A stretch of DNA of 8,209 nt, taken from contig SVRU01000095.1 in NCBI GenBank assembly GCA_015064665.1, forward strand, positions 1 to 8,209, read 5' to 3'. The position numbers and the translations under genes were made by a program. Position 1 is the stretch's first letter. Every line of letters starts with the position of its first letter. Of the stretch, positions 1 through 5,604 are shown piece by piece. Below the pieces are notes generated by a model. That model did no database searches. It saw only the letters and a list, made by a program, of their open reading frames with translations, and was not told the DNA's origin. The stretch comes from Oscillospiraceae bacterium (GTDB lineage Bacteria; Bacillota_A; Clostridia; Oscillospirales; CAG-272).

Positions 1-1
1 A

Positions 2-214
2 GATAAAGTTCTCGAGATGACCATTGAGGAGCTTGATCTGTCTGTACGTAGCTTCAACTGCTTGAAGCGCGCAGGCATTGACACGGTAGAAGACTTGATA
101 AACAAGACCGAGGACGATATGATCAAGGTTAGAAACCTTGGTAGAAAGTCACTCGAGGAAGTTATCCAGAAGCTCGCATCTTTAGGCCTCAGCTTAAAGA
201 AGGAAGAAGAATAA
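2..214 (+). CDS. rpoA: RNA polymerase alpha subunit, C-terminal domain (5' truncated)
   Basis: This is the 3' end of the gene for the alpha subunit of DNA-dependent RNA polymerase. Only about the last 71 residues are present, and the frame is open to the left window edge. The ATG at 17 is an internal methionine with no ribosome binding site, not the true start. The piece is the alpha-CTD, which contacts UP-element DNA and activators. Visible conserved motifs are [17 protein letters not shown], containing the DNA-contacting arginine equivalent to E. coli R265, and [12 protein letters not shown], equivalent to the E. coli G296/K298/S299 patch. It ends in an acidic-basic tail, KKEEE. The next gene, rplQ, starts 22 nt after the stop, the standard end of the bacterial alpha operon. 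The promoter lies outside the window. Confidence 0.97.
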   Translation, partial: DKVLEMTIEELDLSVRSFNCLKRAGIDTVEDLINKTEDDMIKVRNLGRKSLEEVIQKLASLGLSLKKEEE

Positions 215-236
215 GAATTTTTAGGAGGACACATAG

Positions 237-599
237 ATGAGAAAGCTTGGCAGAACAACTGCACAGCGTAAGGCTATGCTCAGAGGCATGGTTACTCTTC
301 TCCTTGAAAACGGCAAGATCGAAACTACGTATACCAGAGCGCAGGAAGTATCAGCTAAGGCTGATGAAATGATCACCCTCGGTAAGAAGGGCGACCTCGC
401 AGCGTATCGTGCAGCTCTTGCTTACATCACCAAGGAAGATGTAGCAAAGAAGGTATTCTCTGTTATCGCTCCCAGCTATGCTAACGTTAACGGCGGATAC
501 ACCCAGGTTCTTAAAATGGGACCCCGTCGCGGCGACGGAGCTGAAAAGGCTATCGTTAAGCTCGTAGCGGTTAAGGCAGAGGAAACTGCAGAAAAGTAA
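237..599 (+). CDS. rplQ: 50S ribosomal protein L17
   Basis: L17 is a structural protein of the large ribosomal subunit. The 120-residue product has the usual family length for Firmicutes. Diagnostic motifs are the N-terminal MRKLGRTTAQRKAMLRGM, the central ETTYTRAQEVSAKADEMITL followed by GKKGDL, and a C-terminal region with GGYTQVLKMGPRRGDGAEKA. The ATG start is preceded by AGGAGG at 223-228 with 8 nt spacing. The gene follows rpoA at 22 nt and precedes a terminator, as expected for the last gene of the ribosomal-protein/rpoA cluster. Nothing is unusual. Confidence 0.98.
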   Translation: MRKLGRTTAQRKAMLRGMVTLLLENGKIETTYTRAQEVSAKADEMITLGKKGDLAAYRAALAYITKEDVAKKVFSVIAPSYANVNGGYTQVLKMGPRRGDGAEKAIVKLVAVKAEETAEK

Positions 600-661
600 T
601 AAATCATTCTTATCGAATGAATTGTTATAGTATAGGCTAATTCAACAATTTAGCTAAAAAG

Positions 662-710
662 AAAAAAGCGGATGCTCTTTATCGCAAGATATTGGGCATC
701 TGCTTTTTTT
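662..710 (+). terminator. Rho-independent terminator of the rpoA-rplQ operon
   Basis: GCGGATGCTC (668-677) pairs with GGGCATCTGC (694-703) through ten base pairs, two of them G-U. The stem is extended by A6 (662-667) pairing with the T-run (704-709). The loop is 16 nt. The run of T on the right makes it a terminator on the + strand, 63 nt after the rplQ stop. The left half is nearly identical to the hairpin at 2596-2640. Confidence 0.9.
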
Positions 711-791
711 CGGCTTTTAAACGATAACCGTGACTTTTAAAGAAAAATTGTTATATCTGTGTAAGAAGATATTGTATTAGATTCAAGGGTG

Positions 792-820
792 TTGCAAAAA
801 ATATATTTTGATGTTATAAT
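792..820 (+). promoter_or_regulatory. Sigma-A-type promoter of the amidohydrolase gene
   Basis: A -35 box TTGCAA (792-797, 4 of 6 consensus) and a perfect -10 box TATAAT (815-820) are separated by 17 bp. Transcription would start near 826-828, giving a leader of roughly 34 nt before the ATG at 861. No operator or riboswitch is evident in this short leader. Confidence 0.75.
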
Positions 821-860
821 TTAAGATATAGTATAGAATTAAATAGGAGCAAAGCTAATA

Positions 861-2462
861 ATGAATAAAACCTTGTATTTCAACGGCAATATTTTAACCA
901 TGGATAAGAGATATCCGAGAGTAGAGGCGCTTCTCGTCATAGGCGATAAAATAGGCGCTGCCGGAGATTTGAAAACAATAGAAAGCATGACAGATGCAAC
1001 CGCCGAAAGAATAAATCTTGAAGGCAAAACTCTCATGCCTGCCTTCGTTGACGGACATAGCCACGTCATTATGTTTGGCTCAATGCTTAATAAGTGTGAT
1101 TTAAGCGAATGCAGAAGCTTTGACGAAATTCTCGATACAATAGCTGATTTCAGATTAAAAAACGATTTGACTCACGGTGAAAAAATCAATTGCTACGGTT
1201 ATGATCTTGCTATATTAAAAGAAGGGAAACATCCTACAGCGGCAGTGCTTGATAAGCTTGGAGTCGATAATCCGATAAGCTGTATGCACGCATCGCTCCA
1301 CATGGGCGTTTATAATACGGCAGCGATGAAGGCTGCCGGTCTTGACGATAGCTATTCTTTTTCGGGCAGCGGAGTTGTAGGCAGAGATGAAAACGGTCAT
1401 CTTAACGGTTACTTTGAAGAAGGCGCAAAGAGAGTTATGTCAGAATTTATGTCGGCGGGAACAAATTCAAACTTTGAGGACTCATATCTTTTTGCCGAAG
1501 AATACTATTTAAAAAACGGCGTGACAACTATACAAGACGGAGGCCATGTCAATGAAGATAGGCTTGAAAAATACAAGAAGCTCAGCGAAACCGGAAAAAT
1601 CACGGCGGACGTAGTCTTATATCTTGAGCCACGTCTTAAGGACCCTGAATTTTGGGAAAGAGCCTTGTCGATTATAGGGAAGAATTATGAAAATCACGTT
1701 AAAATCGGTGGAGTAAAAATGTTTCTTGACGGATCTCCGCAGGCTAAAACCGCATGGATGAGCGAGCCGTATGAAAACGAAAAGGATTACAGGGGTTATC
1801 CGAATCTCAGCGATGAAACGGTTTATAACGTGCTTGAAAAGGCGTCGAGAGCAGGCCTTCAGGTGCTTGCGCATTGCAACGGAGATGCCGCGGCGGAGCA
1901 GTACATCACCGCATGGGAAAGGGTACTCGAAATAAACCCTGATGCAAGAAAAATCCGTCCCGTTATGATTCACGCGCAAACGGTAAGATATGATCAGCTT
2001 GAGCGTATGGCTAAGACGAATATGATTCCTTCGTTCTTTATAGGTCATACGTACTTCTGGGGCGATACTCATCTTGAGAATTTCGGAGAGGAAAGAGGCA
2101 GTCGTATCAGCCCTGTGAATAAGGCGTTAAATCTCGGTCTTCACATTAATTTTCATCAGGACAGCCCTGTTACAAAACCTAATATGCTTCACTCGATATG
2201 GTGCGCGGTGAACAGAATTACACGTTCTGGTAGGGTAATAGGCGAAGAAAACAAAATAGATGTGTACGATGCGTTAATTGCCGCGACGGTTGGCGGAGCA
2301 TATGAGTATTTTGAGGAGAATACCAAAGGAATATTAAAAGCTGAGGCTGTTGCGGATTTAATAATTTTAGATAGCGATCCGACAGAGATAGACCCGATGA
2401 AGATTAAAGACATTAAGGTGCTCGAGACGATTAAAAACGGAAAAACGGTGTTTCGCTTGTAA
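861..2462 (+). CDS. YtcJ-like metal-dependent amidohydrolase (amidohydrolase family 3), substrate unknown
   Basis: This 533-residue protein belongs to the amidohydrolase superfamily, YtcJ-like branch, whose members hydrolyse amide or related C-N bonds with a divalent metal in a TIM barrel. Sequence signs are a family-typical N-terminal beta-sandwich start (YFNGNILTMDKRYPRVEALLV), then LMPAFVDGHSHV with the metal-binding H66-x-H68. These are followed by VKMFLDGSP with K286 and D290, LAHCNGDAA with H338, MIHAQTV with H371, and FHQDSPVTKPN with H432/D434. The C-terminal strand is VADLIILDSDP. All expected metal or catalytic positions appear intact. No signal peptide or membrane segment is seen, so it is probably cytoplasmic. 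The ATG has TAGGAG at 844-849 with 11 nt spacing. It is monocistronic between its own promoter and the terminator region before the convergent PII genes. The family is certain; the substrate is not predictable from the sequence. Confidence 0.92.
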   Translation: MNKTLYFNGNILTMDKRYPRVEALLVIGDKIGAAGDLKTIESMTDATAERINLEGKTLMPAFVDGHSHVIMFGSMLNKCDLSECRSFDEILDTIADFRLKNDLTHGEKINCYGYDLAILKEGKHPTAAVLDKLGVDNPISCMHASLHMGVYNTAAMKAAGLDDSYSFSGSGVVGRDENGHLNGYFEEGAKRVMSEFMSAGTNSNFEDSYLFAEEYYLKNGVTTIQDGGHVNEDRLEKYKKLSETGKITADVVLYLEPRLKDPEFWERALSIIGKNYENHVKIGGVKMFLDGSPQAKTAWMSEPYENEKDYRGYPNLSDETVYNVLEKASRAGLQVLAHCNGDAAAEQYITAWERVLEINPDARKIRPVMIHAQTVRYDQLERMAKTNMIPSFFIGHTYFWGDTHLENFGEERGSRISPVNKALNLGLHINFHQDSPVTKPNMLHSIWCAVNRITRSGRVIGEENKIDVYDALIAATVGGAYEYFEENTKGILKAEAVADLIILDSDPTEIDPMKIKDIKVLETIKNGKTVFRL

Positions 2463-2595
2463 AGCGTAAGCGTTTTTGTTTCGATATTGCATAGCCTCTG
2501 CCTTGCCTCTCTGAGAGTCGGCTTATTCAAGCAGTAAAAGCAAATATAGAATTATTTTCCCACAAAGCAATAGGGAATAAGTAGTTGACTTAACG

Positions 2596-2640
2596 AAAAA
2601 AGCGGATGTTCTTTACCCAAAAAGTATCGAGCATCCGCTT
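2596..2640 (-). terminator. Terminator of the DUF1538-PII operon, probably bidirectional
   Basis: GCGGATGTTC (2602-2611) pairs with GAGCATCCGC (2629-2638), ten base pairs with one G-U, plus AA/TT. Read on the minus strand the hairpin is followed by TTTTTT (2601-2596), so it ends transcription from the PII-like genes, about 100 nt past their last stop. On the + strand the following sequence (TTGATTATTTTATAA) is only moderately T-rich, so it may also terminate the convergent amidohydrolase transcript, less efficiently. Its left arm and flank match the terminator at 662-710. Confidence 0.82.
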
Positions 2641-2737
2641 GATTATTTTATAATTGAGATTTTAAGCTATATGGATAATTATACAAGAAAACGCAAGAAA
2701 AAAGCGTCAGTTTCTTTGTTTTTTACTATAATTTCTA

Positions 2738-3079
2738 CTATTGTTGATTGCTTTGCTTATTGATATCAGAGAAATCGGTCAGTCCGACAACGTCATCAAC
2801 GGGCATGGTAAACGCTATTCCCTGACCCGGTGTATTAAGTCCCACCGCATTGTAAAGAGCGTGAAGAATATCGTTTTTAAGCTTGCTTTCGATAAGTATC
2901 ATAACTATTTCTTTTTCAGGCTGAATTGCGATGTTGAAAAGCTTTTCAGCCTCGGTATTAGCCGTACCTCTTGCGCGGATAACCGTTCCGCCTTTTGCTC
3001 CGAATTTTCGAGCCGCATCCATAACTTCATCCGAGAATCCGGTATTTACAATGCAAAAAATAACCTCGTGCTTAGCCAT
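2738..3079 (-). CDS. PII-like signalling protein (P-II family nitrogen regulator fold), second copy
   Basis: This 113-residue protein has the size and layout of a PII (GlnB/GlnK-like) protein, small trimeric regulators that bind effectors and dock on transporters or enzymes. Visible are a first strand (EVIFCIVNTGF), GGTVIRARGT (30-39) leading into a T-loop-like segment of about 16 residues (ANTEAEKLFNIAIQPE), the next strand EIVMILIE, and a B-loop/C-terminal motif PGQGIAFTMPVDDVVGL (84-100). Aligned by eye with E. coli GlnB, the GDGKIF segment becomes GQGIAF, so the ATP-contacting lysine (K90) is replaced. No tyrosine lies in the T-loop, so classical uridylylation is unlikely. The ATG has AGGAGG (3088-3093) at 8 nt, lying inside the upstream gene. 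The start overlaps the end of that gene by 8 nt, indicating translational coupling. Probable role, inferred: regulator of the DUF1538 membrane protein. Confidence 0.88.
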   Translation of the reverse strand: MAKHEVIFCIVNTGFSDEVMDAARKFGAKGGTVIRARGTANTEAEKLFNIAIQPEKEIVMILIESKLKNDILHALYNAVGLNTPGQGIAFTMPVDDVVGLTDFSDINKQSNQQ

Positions 3080-3614
3080 TCATCACACCTCCTGACGACG
3101 TATTTGAAAGAAATCTGTATATCGCAACGCCTATAGCGCTTTTGATTGGAACAGTATACGCGATACCTTTTCCGTTTTTAACAGTATTGAATTTATCCTC
3201 AAGCGCTGCCAGAGCATCCTTGATTCTATCCTGTCTTATTACGCTGATAATAACCGACTTGTCGCTATCCGTGAGACCGAGGAGCGATCTTATATCGTCA
3301 TTTGCCGTTCCCTGAGCAGATAGGATAAGCTGCATATTAACCTCAAAGTTCTGCAAAACGTCAACGAAAAATTCGGTTTTATGTCGATTTACTACGGTAA
3401 AGAGCAGTTTGATTTTCTTAGGCGCAACCATAGGATTTTTTGCGGTGCCGTCTTTGGACTTCGGATAGCGGGGACGATAGTATTTTGATTTTGAAGGAGC
3501 CTTAGATTTTGCGTTGGCTTCCTTACTTACGGCGAGATTACTTTGAGCCGCTTTTGGAGAACTATGAACCTCGCCGATTTGCATGCTTGTGGTTTTTATG
3601 TTTTCGTTTTGCAA
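3072..3614 (-). CDS. PII-like protein with a basic, disordered N-terminal extension, first copy
   Basis: This 180-residue protein has two parts. Residues 1 to about 65 form a low-complexity Lys/Ser/Ala/Pro-rich tail (for example SKAPSKSKYYRPRYPKSKDG), probably disordered and strongly basic. Residues 66 to about 170 form a PII-like domain: KKIKLLFTVVNRHK, then LSAQGTANDDIRSLLGLTDSDKSV with a short T-loop-like segment, then NGKGIAYTVPIKSAIGVAIYRF. The G-K-G-I-A-Y-T-x-P motif parallels G-Q-G-I-A-F-T-x-P in the downstream copy, so the two are divergent paralogues. I chose the TTG start at 3614 because a perfect AGGAGG (3622-3627) sits 7 nt upstream. The next in-frame ATG, residue 11, has no visible ribosome binding site. 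The gene starts 13 nt after the DUF1538 stop and overlaps the next gene by 8 nt. Ligand and partner are unknown; a partner membrane protein is inferred from context. Confidence 0.85.
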   Translation of the reverse strand: MQNENIKTTSMQIGEVHSSPKAAQSNLAVSKEANAKSKAPSKSKYYRPRYPKSKDGTAKNPMVAPKKIKLLFTVVNRHKTEFFVDVLQNFEVNMQLILSAQGTANDDIRSLLGLTDSDKSVIISVIRQDRIKDALAALEDKFNTVKNGKGIAYTVPIKSAIGVAIYRFLSNTSSGGVMNG

Positions 3615-3621
3615 GGTAGAG

Positions 3622-3627
3622 CCTCCT
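3622..3627 (-). promoter_or_regulatory. Ribosome binding site deciding the TTG start of the first PII-like gene
   Basis: The top-strand CCTCCT reads AGGAGG on the minus strand. It lies directly after the DUF1538 stop codon and 7 nt before the TTG at 3614-3612. This spacing supports a TTG start over the ATG 10 codons downstream, which lacks a comparable site. Confidence 0.8.
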
Positions 3628-5145
3628 TTACATAAAATCTATTATCTGTTCGTCATCTGCGTTGAGTATTCTGCTCATAGCTATTTTTTCACGGATATTC
3701 TTCATAAGTATCGCGCGGAAGCCAAGAAGCTGAATGGTGATAAGCGGCGCCATGGCAACCATAGCGACCGTTCCGAACGCATCTGCTAAAACACTGCTCG
3801 GATCGTTCATAAATACGCACGCTCCCACGGCAAACGGTAAAATAAAGCTTGATGTTAAAGGACCGCTCGCAACACCGCCCGAGTCAAATGCGATAGCGGT
3901 ATATATACCGGGAACGAAGAATGAAAGTCCGAGAGAAATAAGATATCCGGGAATGAGATAATATAGAATAGAAAATCCAAGTGTAATTCTGAGCGCTGAG
4001 AGTCCGAGCGATAATCCAACGCCTAATGAAAGAGCAATCATCATTGATTTGCGGCTTACGGTACCTTCGGTGATTTCTTCGACCTGTTTGTTAAGAACGT
4101 GCACCGCAGGCTCTGCTAATACTACAACAAGTCCGAGAACAAAGCTGAATATTATAAACAGCACTTTGTTAGTTCCGAGCTCTGTACCGAGCTTATATCC
4201 GATCGGCATAAAACCTATAGATACAGAGGCTAAGAATATTACCAAACCTAAAAATGTATACAAAATGCCAATAATTATTTGCAAAATCTTCTTTTTTGGC
4301 AACTTTAAGCACGCAAATTGAAGGGCAAAAAAGAACAAAACTATGAGTCCTAATGCGAGTAAAACCTCGCCTGCAGTTTCGATTATCTTATGGATTATAT
4401 AACCGAATGCAACGTTAAGCTCGTAGTCCGGCTCAAAGGACATATTGCCGGAAGAGAGGCATCCGAGAACTAGAACCGCAAGTATCGGACCTACCGAACA
4501 AAGAGCTATAAGACCGAACGAGTTTTCGCTTGAATTTTTACCACCGACTGCGGAGGCTATACCAACGCCGAGAGCCATTATAAAGGGAACTGTGATAGGA
4601 CCCGTGGTAACACCGCCGGAGTCAAAAGCGAGAGGCATAAGGGATTCGTTTCCGCTTGTTATCAGAAGAGCCGCAAATGCGAAAAGCATCATGTAGAAGA
4701 ACATGAGCATAGAGGATAGCGATTTTCTGAACAGAATTTTTAAAATAGCAAGAACGAGGAATATTCCAACGCCTACGCCGACTGTAAGAATAAGAGCGGT
4801 TGAATTTATAATTTCCTTAACCTGATCCGCAAGAACCGAAAGATCGGGCTCAGCAACTGTTATGAGTATTCCCATTGCAAACGCGACAGAAAGGAGAAGC
4901 GCAACGCTTTTTAATTTTGTGAGTCCCGAGCCTATATGCTCACCCATAGGAGTCATTGCAAGGTCAGCGCCCAGATTGAAAAGGCTTATTCCGATTATCA
5001 AAAATATCGATGATATCGCAAAGGTGAGAATTTCGGCAGCGCTGAAATTTACCAAAGGCGTTAAATTAAGAAGAACAACAATAAGAACCACAGGTAAAAC
5101 CGATACCATAGACTCTCTTGTCTTCTTTAAAAGTACAGCGAGCAA
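3628..5145 (-). CDS. DUF1538 family integral membrane protein, internally duplicated; probable PII-linked transporter
   Basis: This is a very hydrophobic protein of 505 residues from the start chosen here, with roughly ten or more membrane segments. It consists of two homologous halves. Half 1 has GADLAMTPMGEHIG (59-72), ITVAEPDLSVLADQV (AEP at 98-100) and FDSGGVTTGPIT (DSGG at 175-178). Half 2 has FMPIGYKLG, VVLAEPAVHVLNKQV (AEP at 344-346) and FDSGGVASGPLT (DSGG at 421-424). The AEP-to-DSGG spacing is 77 residues in both. The C-terminus is a short charged tail ending DDEQIIDFM. Biochemical function is unknown to me. Repeat-built membrane proteins with charged motifs inside hydrophobic segments are commonly transporters, and co-transcription with PII-like genes supports that by analogy with AmtB-GlnK. 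Start choice: the frame extends up to a TTG at 5208, but that TTG is part of a -35 box. A perfect AGGAGG (5153-5158) lies 7 nt before the in-frame TTG at 5145, giving MLAVLLKKTRESMVSVLP. The family is sure; the function is inferred. Confidence 0.88.
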   Translation of the reverse strand: MLAVLLKKTRESMVSVLPVVLIVVLLNLTPLVNFSAAEILTFAISSIFLIIGISLFNLGADLAMTPMGEHIGSGLTKLKSVALLLSVAFAMGILITVAEPDLSVLADQVKEIINSTALILTVGVGVGIFLVLAILKILFRKSLSSMLMFFYMMLFAFAALLITSGNESLMPLAFDSGGVTTGPITVPFIMALGVGIASAVGGKNSSENSFGLIALCSVGPILAVLVLGCLSSGNMSFEPDYELNVAFGYIIHKIIETAGEVLLALGLIVLFFFALQFACLKLPKKKILQIIIGILYTFLGLVIFLASVSIGFMPIGYKLGTELGTNKVLFIIFSFVLGLVVVLAEPAVHVLNKQVEEITEGTVSRKSMMIALSLGVGLSLGLSALRITLGFSILYYLIPGYLISLGLSFFVPGIYTAIAFDSGGVASGPLTSSFILPFAVGACVFMNDPSSVLADAFGTVAMVAMAPLITIQLLGFRAILMKNIREKIAMSRILNADDEQIIDFM

Positions 5146-5152
5146 GATGCAT

Positions 5153-5158
5153 CCTCCT
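5153..5158 (-). promoter_or_regulatory. Ribosome binding site deciding the DUF1538 start
   Basis: CCTCCT on the top strand is AGGAGG on the minus strand, 7 nt before the TTG at 5145-5143. This is the same sequence and spacing as the TTG start of the next gene. Upstream in-frame ATGs at 5178 and 5163 have no comparable site, and the predicted transcription start (about 5173) excludes the one at 5178. Confidence 0.72.
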
Positions 5159-5179
5159 ATCATTATTACATACACCATT

Positions 5180-5208
5180 ATTGTACCATAAAACCAAATA
5201 AAAGTCAA
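5180..5208 (-). promoter_or_regulatory. Sigma-A-type promoter of the DUF1538-PII-PII operon
   Basis: On the minus strand TTGACT (5208-5203, 5 of 6) and TACAAT (5185-5180, 5 of 6) are separated by exactly 17 bp. Transcription would begin near 5173, giving a leader of about 28 nt that contains the AGGAGG at 5158-5153. No operator or riboswitch structure is visible, so any regulation by transcription factors cannot be read here. Confidence 0.78.
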
Positions 5209-5275
5209 ATGTATTTTGGCTTGTGAATGTAAAAGAATAATGTAGAATAAGTTAATTATTTGTATGTTTTGTTAC

Positions 5276-5321
5276 AAAAAGAAAAAAACGAATTTTCGGA
5301 GCGTAGTGACGTCCTGAAAAT
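5276..5321 (-). terminator. Terminator-like hairpin upstream of the DUF1538 operon
   Basis: AATTTTCGGA (5291-5300) pairs with TCCTGAAAAT (5312-5321) through nine base pairs with one bulged T. A small inner CGT/ACG stem closes the loop. Read on the minus strand it is followed by TCG and then a T7-C-T5 run (5288-5276), the signature of intrinsic termination. It stands about 210 nt beyond the htpG terminator, so it is either a backup for htpG read-through or the end of a short unannotated transcript. It insulates the downstream operon promoter. Confidence 0.55.
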
Positions 5322-5534
5322 CCGCTTAGCGTCTTTAACGCTTTTGCTTGTTAATCAATGTTCAATTTCCGAAATTTTACTTTAATAGTGGTTTTGACGC
5401 GCTCTGTATACAGTCTTTGTGCGTCTCTTGCAGCGGTAACTAACGTAAGTGCGTTGCTTTGCATTTTATGTGTTGTAAATGTATATTGTACTTGCTTTTT
5501 TAATATATTATGCGCTGAATGTAAACAAAAGTAT

Positions 5535-5600
5535 AAAAAACGCAGTATTTTATTGCATTGTCAAATCGATGAAGCACAAAAAATACTGCGTTTTTGTTTT
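5535..5600 (-). terminator. Rho-independent terminator of htpG (bidirectional sequence)
   Basis: CGCAGTATTTT (5541-5551) pairs perfectly with AAAATACTGCG (5580-5590). The stem is extended by an A-run (5536-5540) against TTTTT (5591-5595), giving a 16-bp stem with a 28-nt loop. On the minus strand the hairpin starts about 10 nt after the htpG stop codon and ends in TTTTTT. The opposite strand also ends in TTTTTG-TTTTT, so it can act both ways, although no + strand gene is seen here. Confidence 0.88.
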
Positions 5601-5604
5601 TAAA

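Larger units (their letters stand above)
5209..5604. other. Intergenic region with two minus-strand terminators and no convincing gene
   Basis: This gap between the DUF1538 operon promoter and the end of htpG holds the htpG terminator (5535-5600) and a second minus-strand terminator-like hairpin (5276-5321). A small extra hairpin, AGCGT/ACGCT, lies at 5328-5342. An open + frame (5358-5603) is rich in Cys, Leu and Val, has no ribosome binding site, and runs through the htpG terminator, so I do not call it. A 37-codon minus-strand frame (5464-5351) also lacks a ribosome binding site; it is discussed as a finding only. Confidence 0.6.

Noticed and set aside
2454..2477. Small hairpin CGCTT/AAGCG followed by five T at the amidohydrolase stop codon
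   Set aside because: The stem is only five base pairs with alternative registers and overlaps the stop codon. The hairpin at 2596-2640 is a better candidate for ending this transcript.
2684..2720. Possible terminator ACGC/GCGT close to the end of the second PII-like gene on the minus strand
   Set aside because: The stem is four base pairs in an A/T-rich stretch. The much stronger hairpin at 2596-2640 lies about 80 nt further on and is sufficient.
2741..3136. 131-codon + strand open frame opposite the second PII-like gene
   Set aside because: It is a shadow of a well-supported gene with PII motifs, strong ribosome binding site and operon context; the + strand product resembles nothing and has no ribosome binding site.
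5358..5603. 81-codon + strand open frame with Cys/Leu/Val-rich translation
   Set aside because: It has no ribosome binding site, no recognisable domain, and it runs through both arms of the htpG terminator, so it is almost certainly non-coding.
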